Source: Sedimenticola_A sp040506895 (GTDB lineage: Bacteria; Pseudomonadota; Gammaproteobacteria; Chromatiales; Chromatiaceae). From it: 64,000 bases of DNA. Location: NCBI GenBank assembly GCA_040506895.1, contig JBEVVY010000001.1, forward strand, positions 2,899,116 to 2,963,115, in the 5' to 3' direction. The position numbers were made by a program, and so were the translations under genes. Positions 8,156 through 16,087 of this stretch are shown here, one piece after another; within the stretch, counting starts at the first letter, position 1, and every line of letters begins with the position of its first letter. The notes beneath the pieces were generated by a model. That model saw nothing but the letters and a program-made list of their open reading frames with translations, had not been told where the DNA came from and did no database searches.

Positions 8156-8380
8156 GTGGGGGGCTGGCTGGATCGGTAGCGGCGTGTGCTCAGTGGGGTT
8201 TTCCCGGGGTGTTGTTTTCTGGTACACATATCGGGCGCCAGAATTAGTATTTACGTTCCTTAGTTTTTCTGTTTTTGGTGAGATTTGTCTCCTAACCTGT
8301 TGAAAAGGAGGTCCTGGAGGGTATTTGTGTTACTTTTATGCAACAAAAAAGGGTGGGTGTGTTTTTTTTGCGAAAAAGTG

Positions 8381-8409
8381 TTGCAAATCCGTTTTGAGGG
8401 GTCTAGTAT
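8381..8409 (+). promoter_or_regulatory. Promoter of the porin gene
   Basis: TTGCAA (8381-8386), a 17-base spacer and TAGTAT (8404-8409) form a sigma-70-type promoter about 60 bases before the start codon. Confidence 0.65.
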
Positions 8410-8470
8410 TCCCAATGCACAGCATTAGTTTTCTAAACTTTCATAAGCAATTTAGTAGGAGTTCAATCAA

Positions 8471-9376
8471 ATGAACAAGAAGCTTCTCTCTGTAGCCATG
8501 GCGGCTGCTCTCGTTGCTCCCGCAGCAATGGCTGACGTTACTGTCTCAGGTTTCGTACTGCAGGAGTTCGTAACTGACAGCGATGACACCGGTACCTCCG
8601 AAGACGGTCTGGAAAGCCACTCTGACGTTGGCGTTATCCTGACTGCTTCCGAAGACCTGGGCAACGGCATGACCGCTTTCGCCAAGATCGACATCGGTAA
8701 GGACGACGGCGCTACCGCCAACAACGACCAGATCGTTGGTATCAGCGGTGGTTTCGGTACGATCGTAATCGGTCGTATGGAAGACTTCACCGAGGGCAAG
8801 GTTGCAGCCATGGCCTCCGTTGACTCTGCCGACTCCCTGACTGTTGAGCCTCTGTCTACTGGCACCATGGACGTTGACGTTGGTCGCCTCGAAGGTGCAA
8901 TGGCTTACGTTTCTCCCAACATGGGCGGTTTCCAGGCTGGTATCGCAGCTTACGCCCTGGAAGGTGCTGGTAACAGCGACTCCCTGGACGCTACCGACAT
9001 CATGGTTGGCTACTCCAACGGTGGCATCACCGTTCGTCTGGCCCACGAAGACGTTGACGGCGGTTCCGAGACCACCTCTCTGGGTGCTGAGTTCAAGACC
9101 GGTGCTTTCCGCGTAGTTGGTGTTTACCAGGACCAGGACAACACCGAAGACAGCGAAGGTTGGATGCTGGGTATGAACTACACCATGGGCAACAACGTAT
9201 TCGGTATCGGCTACTCTGACGAAGAGCAGAGCGGTGGTGACGAGCGTAATCGTTGGATCCTGGACTTCACTCACAACATGAGCAAGCGTACCAAGGTTTA
9301 CGCCACCTACCAGGCTGATGAGACCAACAACGTTGACGACGATCGTTTCGCTGTTGGTATGAAGCACTCCTTCTAA
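8471..9376 (+). CDS. Outer-membrane porin
   Basis: 301 residues. A clear signal peptide (MNKKLLSVAMAAALVAPAAMA, cleaved before DVTVSG) is followed by an acidic, beta-rich mature chain and a terminal phenylalanine (KHSF), the signal for Bam-mediated insertion. It resembles general Gram-negative porins of the porin_4 type, though it is shorter than most (about 280 mature residues). AGGAG is placed nine bases before ATG. The gene has a good promoter, a strong terminator and uniform codon choice (GAC, GGT, CTG), all pointing to high expression. Pore selectivity cannot be read from sequence. Confidence 0.88.
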   Translation: MNKKLLSVAMAAALVAPAAMADVTVSGFVLQEFVTDSDDTGTSEDGLESHSDVGVILTASEDLGNGMTAFAKIDIGKDDGATANNDQIVGISGGFGTIVIGRMEDFTEGKVAAMASVDSADSLTVEPLSTGTMDVDVGRLEGAMAYVSPNMGGFQAGIAAYALEGAGNSDSLDATDIMVGYSNGGITVRLAHEDVDGGSETTSLGAEFKTGAFRVVGVYQDQDNTEDSEGWMLGMNYTMGNNVFGIGYSDEEQSGGDERNRWILDFTHNMSKRTKVYATYQADETNNVDDDRFAVGMKHSF

Positions 9377-9414
9377 GTCAGACCACAAGTCAGACTTAGC
9401 TAGAAGTTAGCTGG

Positions 9415-9450
9415 AAACGGCCACTGTCGAAAGGCAGTGGCCGTTTTTTA
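9415..9450 (+). terminator. Intrinsic terminator of the porin gene
   Basis: A twelve-base stem (AAACGGCCACTG pairing with CAGTGGCCGTTT), eight-base loop, then T-run. Confidence 0.93.
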
Positions 9451-9483
9451 TTGCCTGGCCTACAAATCGTCGCCATGGTGGCA

Positions 9484-9512
9484 TTAAAAAAGCCCGCGCT
9501 TGGCGGGCTTTA
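9484..9512 (-). terminator. Intrinsic terminator of rpiA
   Basis: On the minus strand AAGCCCGCC and GCGGGCTT enclose a short loop, followed by six Ts. It lies 26 bases past the rpiA stop. Confidence 0.85.
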
Positions 9513-9537
9513 CTGTTTCTCTTCGGTTTGTCCGGGA

Positions 9538-10191
9538 CTAGGAGATGGTCTTGATGCCCTCTTCGGTGCCGAGGATCAGGACATCCGCCGGGCGCAGGGC
9601 AAAGATGCCGGTGGTGACGACGCCTGCGATATTGTTGATCTCCTGCTCCATCTTGACCGGCTCCATGATTTTCAGGTTGTGCACGTCCAGGATGATGTTG
9701 CCGTTGTCAGTGATGAAGTTCTCCCGCCATACGGGGGTGCCGCCCATCTTGACCAGCTGACGGGCGACGTGGCTGCGGGCCATGGGGATCACCTCGACGG
9801 GCAGTGGAAATTCGCCCAGGACATCCACCAGCTTGCTGCCGTCCGCAATGCAGACGAACTTCCGGCTCGCTCCGGCAACGATCTTTTCGCGGGTTAGGGC
9901 GCCACCGCCACCCTTTATCAGGTGCAGGTGACGGTTGGATTCGTCGGCGCCATCCACGTAGATATCGAGTTCACCGGCGGCATTGAGATCAATCACGGGT
10001 ATGCCGTGGCTCTTCATGCGTTCGGTGGATACTTCCGAGCTGGATACCGCGCCTTCGATCTTGTGCTTCACGCTCGCCAGTGCATCGATGAAGTGGTTCA
10101 CGGTGGAACCGGTGCCGACGCCGATGATGCCGCCGTCCACGTACTCAATGGCAGCTTCGGCTGCAAGTTTTTTCAATTCATCTGGTGTCAT
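9538..10191 (-). CDS. rpiA: Ribose-5-phosphate isomerase A
   Basis: 217 residues, standard RpiA length. Signatures are GVGTGSTVNHFIDAL (phosphate loop), DGADESN, KGGGGALTREK with the catalytic region, and EFPLPVEVIPMA. It interconverts ribose 5-phosphate and ribulose 5-phosphate in the pentose phosphate pathway. The gene is divergent from ilvA, as in several gammaproteobacteria. Confidence 0.97.
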   Translation of the reverse strand: MTPDELKKLAAEAAIEYVDGGIIGVGTGSTVNHFIDALASVKHKIEGAVSSSEVSTERMKSHGIPVIDLNAAGELDIYVDGADESNRHLHLIKGGGGALTREKIVAGASRKFVCIADGSKLVDVLGEFPLPVEVIPMARSHVARQLVKMGGTPVWRENFITDNGNIILDVHNLKIMEPVKMEQEINNIAGVVTTGIFALRPADVLILGTEEGIKTIS

Positions 10192-10222
10192 TTTATTTTC
10201 CTGCCTCTCTATTTTGGAAACT

Positions 10223-10251
10223 ATGATAACTTTGGTGTTTTAAGTTGTCAT
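10223..10251. promoter_or_regulatory. Inverted repeat between rpiA and ilvA
   Basis: ATGATAACTT and AAGTTGTCAT are inverted copies matching at nine of ten positions across a nine-base spacer. The position, 32 bases before rpiA and about 95 before ilvA, suits an operator; the regulator is unknown. Confidence 0.4.
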
Positions 10252-10345
10252 CGCCGATCTGTTTATAGAGGCATGGGGCGTTGCTTATCACTGCCCTGGC
10301 CCGTCAGCGGTTATGGAATCACGTACGAAGGTGTTGGAAGACCAG

Positions 10346-11884
10346 ATGCCTCAGAAATATATTGAACGAATCCTGCGGGCCCAGGTGTACGATGTGGCCC
10401 GTGAAACCCCCCTGGACAGCGCGGAACGTCTCTCGGTGCGCATGGAGAACCGGATCTACCTCAAGCGGGAGGATCTGCAGCCGGTGTTCTCCTTCAAATT
10501 GCGCGGTGCCTATAACCGGATAAGAAATCTCACGCAGGAGGAGCGGAAGCGGGGTGTGATTGCAGCCTCTGCCGGCAACCATGCCCAGGGGGTCGCACTC
10601 TCATCAAGACGCCTGGGGATAAAGGCGCTTATTGTCATGCCGAAGACAACGCCGCCTATCAAGGTGCAGGCGGTGCGTAGCCATGGAGCCAAGGCGGTGC
10701 TGTACGGCGACTCTTACGACGAGGCCTATGAGCATGCCCTGGAGCTTGCCGGGGAGAAGGGATTGACCTTTATCCATCCCTTCGACGATCCGGATGTGAT
10801 CGCCGGGCAGGGAACGATCGGGATGGAGATCCTGAGACAGCATCCCGGCGCACCCGACGCGATCTTCGTACCCGTTGGTGGCGGCGGCCTGGTGGCGGGA
10901 ATCGGTGCCTATGTGAAGTATCTCTATCCCAACGTGAAAGTGATCGGAGTGGAGCCGGAAGATGCACCCACCCTTTACAAGGCCTTGGAGGCCAACCGCA
11001 GGGTGACGCTCAAGCAGGTAGGTATCTTTGCTGATGGTGTTGCAGTGCGGCAGATCGGCAAGGAGACCCTTCGCCTGGCGCGCAAAGTGGTGGACGAAGT
11101 GATACTTGTCGGGACAGATGAGATCTGCGCGGCGATAAAAGATGTCTTTGATGATACGCGCACCATTGCGGAGCCTGCCGGTGCGCTCTCTGTTGCCGGG
11201 ATGAAAAAGTACATCCAGCGTGAAGGGGTCAAGGGTGAGAGCCTTATCGCCATCGAAAGCGGCGCCAATATGAACTTCGATCGTCTGCGCCACGTGGCGG
11301 AAAGGGCTGAACTGGGTGAGCGCAGAGAGGCGCTGCTTGCGGTGGAGATTCCCGAGGAGCCGGGCAGTTTTCTGCGTTTCTGCAAGAGCCTCGGGAAACG
11401 CAGTATCACTGAATTCAACTACCGTTATGCCGACTCGGTGAAGGCGCACGTGTTTGCCGGTATCGAGCTGAGTGAAGGCGACAACGAGCGGGATGAGCTG
11501 GTCAAAAGGCTGGCTGATGCGGGCTATCGCGTTATCGACCTTACCGACAATGAAACCGCCAAGCTGCATATCCGCTACATGGTCGGGGGGCATGCGCCTG
11601 GTGTTCAGGACGAAAGTCTTTTCCGTTTTCAGTTTCCAGAACGTCCCGGCGCGCTCTCCGCGTTTCTGTCGGAGATGGGCAAGCGCTGGAACATCAGCCT
11701 GTTCCACTACCGTAACCACGGTGCGGCATACGGTCGTGTGTTGATGGGTATACAGATCGATTCAGGGAAGAAAAAGGAGTTTCTCCGGTTCCTCCAGGAT
11801 TTGGGTTATCCCTATAAGGAGGAGACGGAGAATGCCGCTTATCGCTTGTTTGCCTGTGGTGGAAGCTGCGAAGAGAAGCGGTGA
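10346..11884 (+). CDS. ilvA: Threonine deaminase, biosynthetic
   Basis: 512 residues from ATG 10346 (GGAAG five bases upstream); ATG 10313 in frame would add eleven residues and is the alternative. The N-terminal PLP domain has the Schiff-base lysine in FSFKLRGAYN, SAGNHAQGVA, and the glycine loop VPVGGGGLVAG. The C-terminus has two ACT-like regulatory domains, starting near VEIPEEPGSFLRF and FQFPERPGALSAF, as in the isoleucine-inhibited enzyme. It makes 2-oxobutanoate from threonine, the first step to isoleucine. Other ilv genes are not in the window. Confidence 0.96.
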   Translation: MPQKYIERILRAQVYDVARETPLDSAERLSVRMENRIYLKREDLQPVFSFKLRGAYNRIRNLTQEERKRGVIAASAGNHAQGVALSSRRLGIKALIVMPKTTPPIKVQAVRSHGAKAVLYGDSYDEAYEHALELAGEKGLTFIHPFDDPDVIAGQGTIGMEILRQHPGAPDAIFVPVGGGGLVAGIGAYVKYLYPNVKVIGVEPEDAPTLYKALEANRRVTLKQVGIFADGVAVRQIGKETLRLARKVVDEVILVGTDEICAAIKDVFDDTRTIAEPAGALSVAGMKKYIQREGVKGESLIAIESGANMNFDRLRHVAERAELGERREALLAVEIPEEPGSFLRFCKSLGKRSITEFNYRYADSVKAHVFAGIELSEGDNERDELVKRLADAGYRVIDLTDNETAKLHIRYMVGGHAPGVQDESLFRFQFPERPGALSAFLSEMGKRWNISLFHYRNHGAAYGRVLMGIQIDSGKKKEFLRFLQDLGYPYKEETENAAYRLFACGGSCEEKR

Positions 11885-11910
11885 ATCTGTTTCCGTCAGC
11901 ATGAACTGAA

Positions 11911-11937
11911 AAAGGCCCGCATTATGCGGGCCTTTTT
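11911..11937. terminator. Bidirectional terminator between ilvA and the H1-like gene
   Basis: AAAGGCCCGC and GCGGGCCTTT form a ten-base stem with loop ATTAT and T-runs on both strands, serving two convergent genes. Confidence 0.92.
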
Positions 11938-11958
11938 CGTTGCTTTTCGCTGCCAGGA

Positions 11959-12462
11959 TTACTTCTTCTTGGCGGCTTTCTTACGCGGTGTCACCTTGCG
12001 GGGACGTAGCGTCTTTTTCTTTGCTGCTTTTTTCTTAGGTGCGGCCTTCTTCTTCGCTACCTTCTTTTTAGCAGCCTTTTTCTTTGCTGCTTTTTTCTTG
12101 GGTGCGGCCTTCTTCTTCGCTACCTTCTTCTTGGCTGCCTTTTTCTTGGGTGCGGCCTTCTTCTTCGCTACCTTCTTCTTGGCTGCTTTTTTCTTAGGTG
12201 CGGCTTTCTTCTTCGCTACCTTCTTTTTGGCTGCCTTTTTCTTGGGTGCGGCTTTCTTCTTCGCTACCTTCTTTTTGGCTGCCTTTTTCTTGGGTGCAGC
12301 CTTCTTTTTCGCAACTCTCTTCTTGGTTGTTACTTTTTTCTTTGCTGCCGTCTTCTTGCTCGCTACTCTTTTCTTGGCGGCTGCTTTCTTGGTGGTGGTC
12401 TTCTTGCTAGCGGCTACCTTCTTCTTAGCAGCCTTCTTCTTCGCGGCTTTCTTGACGGCCAT
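11959..12462 (-). CDS. Histone H1-like lysine/alanine-rich DNA-binding protein
   Basis: 167 residues, almost wholly Lys, Ala, Val, Thr and Pro. Six AAPKKKAA units recur, mostly every 16 residues (encoded by 48-base repeats), with one interval of 21. The C-terminal end is TLRPRKVTPRKKAAKKK. Such proteins resemble the tail of eukaryotic histone H1 and the AlgP/HctB-type bacterial proteins, which bind DNA non-specifically. ATG 12462 is chosen because GGAGG lies seven bases upstream; ATG 12480 would add six residues. The repeat makes the copy number prone to change between strains and the assembly prone to error. Confidence 0.8.
   Translation of the reverse strand: MAVKKAAKKKAAKKKVAASKKTTTKKAAAKKRVASKKTAAKKKVTTKKRVAKKKAAPKKKAAKKKVAKKKAAPKKKAAKKKVAKKKAAPKKKAAKKKVAKKKAAPKKKAAKKKVAKKKAAPKKKAAKKKAAKKKVAKKKAAPKKKAAKKKTLRPRKVTPRKKAAKKK
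12038..12340 (-). repeat. 48-base in-frame tandem repeat in the H1-like gene
   Basis: GGTGC(G/A)GC occurs at 12038, 12101, 12149, 12197, 12245 and 12293: one 63-base step and then four exact 48-base steps. The units differ by synonymous changes (CTT/CTC, TTT/TTC). Confidence 0.9.
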
Positions 12463-12663
12463 TGTGTTCCCTCCATACATAAACAGTACGCGAAATTCAA
12501 CTTGAGTATAATAAAGTCTTCCGAAAAAGCCAGTAAATAACGGTATTTTTTATAATTTTTTGCCGTTATTTAAGAATTACATTGTCAGATTGTTGCTGAT
12601 GTCCCTCGATTGCCTCTCCTTGGAATGATTTGAAGCGCGCTTCTTTGGGATCATCCTGCTTTG

Positions 12664-13272
12664 CTATTCATGATCACTGTTGTTGCTGAAGGTGTAGATC
12701 TTGCGTTCAGTGATTGCATGATTGAGAGGTATATCCCATGGATTTATGGGTAGTGAAGAGACCTTTTGGCACTCATGCGCAAAGCCTGCCAGCCTGGGTT
12801 TGAACCACTGCTTGCGTAACCTGAGATAGTTGAGTGTTCTGTCGTAGTAGCCCCCACCCATGCCAAGACGGTTGCCCGTTGTATCAAAGGCGACGAGAGG
12901 CATGATGATCAGGTCCAGTGCCCATGGCAGTACCGGTTTAAGCTTTCTGATATCGGGTTCGGGTATGCCGAAGCGGTTATTGATCAGCCTATCGCCAGGT
13001 GAGTAGGGGGCAAACCAGAGTGAATTGTGCGTGTTGGGTCTGAGTACCGGCAGGTAGAGTTTCTTGCCGGCATCAAGCGCCTTTTTTGCAAGGGGTTCGG
13101 GGTCCAGTTCGCCGTCATTCGCCAGGTAGATCGCAAGGTGTCGTACCTGCCTGAAGAGAGGGGAGGAGTGGAAGACTCTCGCCGCAGCCAGGCCGTGTGC
13201 GCGCTGTTCGTGAGCTGAAAGTGAGCGGCGAAGCGCCCTGGCCTTCCTGCGTATCTGTTGGGAATCGGACAT
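12664..13272 (-). CDS. fthC: 5-formyltetrahydrofolate cyclo-ligase
   Basis: 202 residues from ATG 13272. IRRKARALRRSLS at the N-terminus, DLIIMPLVAFDTTGNRLGMGGGYYDR and the RLAGFAHECQ segment are family signatures; GMGGGYYD is the ATP/folate-binding motif. The enzyme converts 5-formyl-THF to 5,10-methenyl-THF using ATP. The open frame extends to 13392, but that part overlaps 6S RNA and is not protein-like. The order fthC-6S RNA-zapA is conserved in gammaproteobacteria. The 180 bases between this gene and the H1-like gene contain nothing I recognise. Confidence 0.93.
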   Translation of the reverse strand: MSDSQQIRRKARALRRSLSAHEQRAHGLAAARVFHSSPLFRQVRHLAIYLANDGELDPEPLAKKALDAGKKLYLPVLRPNTHNSLWFAPYSPGDRLINNRFGIPEPDIRKLKPVLPWALDLIIMPLVAFDTTGNRLGMGGGYYDRTLNYLRLRKQWFKPRLAGFAHECQKVSSLPINPWDIPLNHAITERKIYTFSNNSDHE

Positions 13273-13283
13273 GGTTGAAATGA

Positions 13284-13476
13284 GGAGACACCCCCCGCAT
13301 GTGCCGCCGCTGACCATCGTTCTTGAACCAGTAGGTTCAAGTGGGAACAACTGCGGCGCTTCAGGCTTTCCGCTCGGGACGGACATGCGCACCGGCGCCT
13401 GCTTTATGCTCCCGGGGTATCAATTAGGCTCAAGAAAATACCCGGTTGGCTAGCGAACACCGCAGGGGGTGTCTTT
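13284..13476 (-). ncRNA. ssrS: 6S RNA
   Basis: About 190 nucleotides between zapA and fthC on the minus strand, the conserved ssrS position. Hallmarks: a closing stem pairing GACACCCCC at the 5' end with GGGGGGTGTC at the 3' end, TGTTCGC near the 5' side, GTCCGTCCCGAG as in the Escherichia coli RNA, and the apical hairpin CTTGAACC/GGTTCAAG. 6S RNA mimics an open promoter and sequesters sigma-70 RNA polymerase in stationary phase. The ends are approximate. The transcript probably continues into fthC as in Escherichia coli. Confidence 0.93.
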
Positions 13477-13477
13477 A

Positions 13478-13505
13478 AAACTAAGGCTAAACCTAATTAT
13501 CTCAA
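13478..13505 (-). promoter_or_regulatory. Putative promoter of 6S RNA
   Basis: On the minus strand TTGAGA (13505-13500), a 16-base spacer and TAGTTT (13483-13478) lie directly before the 6S 5' end; the -35 overlaps the zapA stop codon. Confidence 0.5.
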
Positions 13506-13816
13506 AGTTCCAGTTGATTGCTTTGACTCAGAGCAATCTCGATCTTTTCCTGCATCACGCGCAGGCGCTTGCTGATGCCCTGGGTCGTATCGTCCTTGCT
13601 GTCCTTCTGTTCGAGCAGGTCGTGGGCCAGGTTCAGAGCGGCCATGACGGCGATACGGTCGGTGCCTATGACCCTGCCGCCGGTGCGGATCTCGCGCATC
13701 CTTTCGTCCAGAAAGCGAGCGGAGGCGAGGAGGCTTTCCTGCTCACCCTCCTGGCAGGCGACACGATACTCCTTTTCCATGATCCGGACAGTGACCGGTA
13801 CATTGTCGTTGCTCAC
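13502..13816 (-). CDS. zapA: Cell division protein ZapA
   Basis: 104 residues. VTVRIMEKEYRVACQEGEQESLLASARFLDERM is the ZapA head, and a C-terminal coiled coil (KRLRVMQEKIEIAL) forms the dimer. ZapA crosslinks FtsZ filaments at midcell. Its start overlaps the stop of the upstream coiled-coil gene by four bases, and 6S RNA follows. Confidence 0.94.
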   Translation of the reverse strand: MSNDNVPVTVRIMEKEYRVACQEGEQESLLASARFLDERMREIRTGGRVIGTDRIAVMAALNLAHDLLEQKDSKDDTTQGISKRLRVMQEKIEIALSQSNQLEL

Positions 13817-14046
13817 TGGCTGGTCTCCATGGACTTGAGGCGACTGATCATCGCTTCCACGCGGGTTTTCGCAAGTTCGGTTTTCTCGATCAGTTCGGCG
13901 CGCTCGGTGATCAGGTTCTCCTGCTTGACGCGCAGGGCCTGGTTCTCTTCCTTGAGCAGAGTGACCGTATGGATCAGGTCGTCAACGCGCACTTCCAGGC
14001 GTTTGAGGTCCTGATCCATCACTGGGTTTTGATCTTCGCGGTTCAT
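13813..14046 (-). CDS. Small coiled-coil protein, ZapB-like (TIGR02449 type)
   Basis: 77 residues from ATG 14046, almost entirely one coiled coil (VRVDDLIHTVTLLKEENQALR and ITERAELIEKTEL). This is the short protein that precedes zapA in many gammaproteobacteria and is thought to act in cell division like ZapB, which binds ZapA. The ribosome site is weak (GAG only), and ATG 14019 is another possible start. It is divergent from ygfB. Confidence 0.75.
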   Translation of the reverse strand: MNREDQNPVMDQDLKRLEVRVDDLIHTVTLLKEENQALRVKQENLITERAELIEKTELAKTRVEAMISRLKSMETSQ

Positions 14047-14174
14047 ACTGCTCAATATAGAGTGACCTACTCTATGGGTCAACGGTGCGTGTTATTATCT
14101 GCTGTTCCTGTCGATACTGGCAATTCCAGGTCGCCAGGGGGAATTCTACTTCTCATTGGGGATCAAAACAGGTT

Positions 14175-14726
14175 ATGTCCGGACACACCTTGGTATATGA
14201 ACGATTTGAGCGCGAGCTGGCCTCGGCCGATGTCGAGAGCAGCGGCGCAGAAGTTCACGGTATAATGTGCGGGCTGCTCTGCGCCGGGCTGCCTGACGCC
14301 TACGCGGTTCTGCTGAGGGAGCTTCTGCCGGATGCGCCGGAAGATGATCTTCTGGCCGGTGAGTGCCGGGTATCCTTGCGGAAACTTTTCGACGACACCC
14401 AGGCTGCAATCGATGGTCCAGGACTTGGCTTCACGCCGTTTATGCCCGAGGACGAAAAGCCCCTGAAGGTGCGCGCACGCGGTGTCTCCGAATGGTGCGA
14501 GGGTTTTCTCTACGGTATGGGGGTTGCAGGGGTCGACCCAGAGGTCAGGCTCTCCGGGGAGACCCGCGAGGCGTTGAACGACCTGATCGAGATAACGCGC
14601 ATGGATGTGGATGCGCTGGAAGATGACGAAGAGGATGAGGATGCCCTTGTCGAGGTGGGAGAGTTTCTCTGGGTTGCAGCCATGCTGGTGCATGAAGAGC
14701 TGGTCAATGGTCCGGTGGAAGAGTGA
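14175..14726 (+). CDS. ygfB: UPF0149 family protein YgfB
   Basis: 183 residues. AEVHGIMCGLLCAG, GVSEWCEGFLYGMG and the acidic DALEDDEEDEDALVEVGEFLWVAAMLVHEEL ending are typical of the YgfB/UPF0149 family. In Pseudomonas aeruginosa YgfB dampens an antitermination-linked activator; a general function is not settled. The start at ATG 14175 fits family length; the frame is open to 14085. It heads ygfB-pepP-ubiH-ubiI and overlaps pepP by one base. Confidence 0.9.
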   Translation: MSGHTLVYERFERELASADVESSGAEVHGIMCGLLCAGLPDAYAVLLRELLPDAPEDDLLAGECRVSLRKLFDDTQAAIDGPGLGFTPFMPEDEKPLKVRARGVSEWCEGFLYGMGVAGVDPEVRLSGETREALNDLIEITRMDVDALEDDEEDEDALVEVGEFLWVAAMLVHEELVNGPVEE

Positions 14727-16036
14727 TGGTCAACAGTGAATTCAAACGCCGCCGCCGGCAACTGATGCGGATGATGGAGCCGAGCAGTATCGCGATTCTG
14801 CCCGCAGCGCCGGTAGCCATGCGTAACCGTGACGTCGAGTATCCATACCGTCCCGACAGCGACTTTCATTACCTGACCGGTTTCGATGAACCCGAGGCGG
14901 TTGCGGTGCTGATTCCGGGAAGGAAGCATGCCGAGTACATCCTGTTCTGCCGTGAGCGGGACCAGGAGAAGGAGATGTGGGATGGCGTACGCTCCGGCCA
15001 GGAGGGGGCGGTGGAGATCTACGGCGCCGACGACTCCTTTCCCGTCGGTGATCTCAACGAGATCCTTCCCCGCATGCTCGAGCAGTGCGAGCGGGTCTAC
15101 TACGCCATGGGGTGCAACCTGGAACTGGACAAGCAGATGTCCGAGTGGATCAATGGCATACGCAACAAGGCGAGGTCGGGTATCAACGGGCCGTTGGAAT
15201 TCATCGCCCTCGACCACTACCTGCATGATATGCGCCTCTACAAGAGCCGATCCGAACTGAAGGCGATGCGCACTGCAGCAAAGATATCGGCAAAGGCCCA
15301 CAAGCGGGTGATGAAGGCGTGTCGACCCGGCGTAATGGAGTGGGAGCTTGAAGCGGAGTTCATGTACGAATGTGCCACCGGCGGAGCCCGCCACCAGGCC
15401 TACTCACCGATTGTGGGAGGTGGTGCAAACGGTTGTGTGCTGCACTACACGGATAACAGGGACAAGCTCAACGACGGTGACCTGTTGCTGATCGATGCCG
15501 GTTGTGAGTACGACTACTATGCGTCGGATATCACCCGCACCTACCCGGTCAACGGCAAGTTCAGTGAACCACAGCGTCTGCTCTATGAACTGGTACTCAA
15601 AGCCCAGCTCGCCGCGATTGCCAAGGTGCGCCCCGGCAGCCATTGGGATGATCCGCACCAGGCTGCGGTAAAGGTGATCACCAAGGGGCTCGTCGACCTG
15701 GGCATCCTGAAAGGGAGGGTTGCCAACCTGGTCAAGAACGAAGCCTACAAGCGCTTCTACATGCACCGAACCGGTCACTGGATCGGCATGGATGTTCATG
15801 ATGTGGGCGATTACAAGGTGGATGGCAACTGGCGCCTGCTGGAGCCCGGCATGGCGTTGACGATCGAGCCGGGGCTCTACATCCCCGCGGGAAGCAAGGG
15901 CGTGGCCAAAAAGTGGTGGAATATCGGTATCCGCATCGAGGATGATGTGGTGGTGACCAAGGATGGCCATGATATCCTCTCCAAGGACGCGCCGAAGACG
16001 GTGGAGGAGATAGAGACACTGATGGGCAGGCGTTGA
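14726..16036 (+). CDS. pepP: Xaa-Pro aminopeptidase P
   Basis: 436 residues. The creatinase-like N-terminal domain (YPYRPDSDFHYLTGFDEPEAV) precedes a pita-bread metallopeptidase domain. Metal ligands are visible in LLIDAGCEYDYYASDITRT (two Asp), the HRTGHWIGMDVHD histidine, and the glutamates in TIEPGLY and GIRIEDD. It removes N-terminal residues before proline. The start ATG 14726 overlaps the ygfB stop (TGATG). Conserved neighbours are ygfB and ubiH. Confidence 0.96.
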   Translation: MVNSEFKRRRRQLMRMMEPSSIAILPAAPVAMRNRDVEYPYRPDSDFHYLTGFDEPEAVAVLIPGRKHAEYILFCRERDQEKEMWDGVRSGQEGAVEIYGADDSFPVGDLNEILPRMLEQCERVYYAMGCNLELDKQMSEWINGIRNKARSGINGPLEFIALDHYLHDMRLYKSRSELKAMRTAAKISAKAHKRVMKACRPGVMEWELEAEFMYECATGGARHQAYSPIVGGGANGCVLHYTDNRDKLNDGDLLLIDAGCEYDYYASDITRTYPVNGKFSEPQRLLYELVLKAQLAAIAKVRPGSHWDDPHQAAVKVITKGLVDLGILKGRVANLVKNEAYKRFYMHRTGHWIGMDVHDVGDYKVDGNWRLLEPGMALTIEPGLYIPAGSKGVAKKWWNIGIRIEDDVVVTKDGHDILSKDAPKTVEEIETLMGRR

Positions 16037-16087
16037 TCACTGCAAGTATCTGGCGTGAGGCCGGTTGCCCTGAAGCGAGCGAGAGAG

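Larger units (their letters stand above)
7705..8470. other. 766-base intergenic region of repeats between tRNA-Gln and the porin gene
   Basis: No credible gene. Besides the 54-base direct repeats it holds an eight-base hairpin GGAATCGC/GCGATTCC (near 7791-7811), a GGCCATGGATGGCC motif (7855-7868) also found at 44791-44804, and two 31-base repeats (7940-7970 and 8056-8086, two mismatches). From about 8160 the base composition shifts to T-rich and the porin promoter follows. The short open frames here overlap the repeats and show no protein-like signature. Confidence 0.75.

Noticed and set aside
7503..8303. Short plus-strand frames after rpsI
   Set aside because: They cross the tRNA, its terminator and repeats, and have no protein-like content.
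13273..13392. N-terminal extension of fthC
   Set aside because: The extra residues are encoded by the 6S RNA region and do not match the enzyme family.
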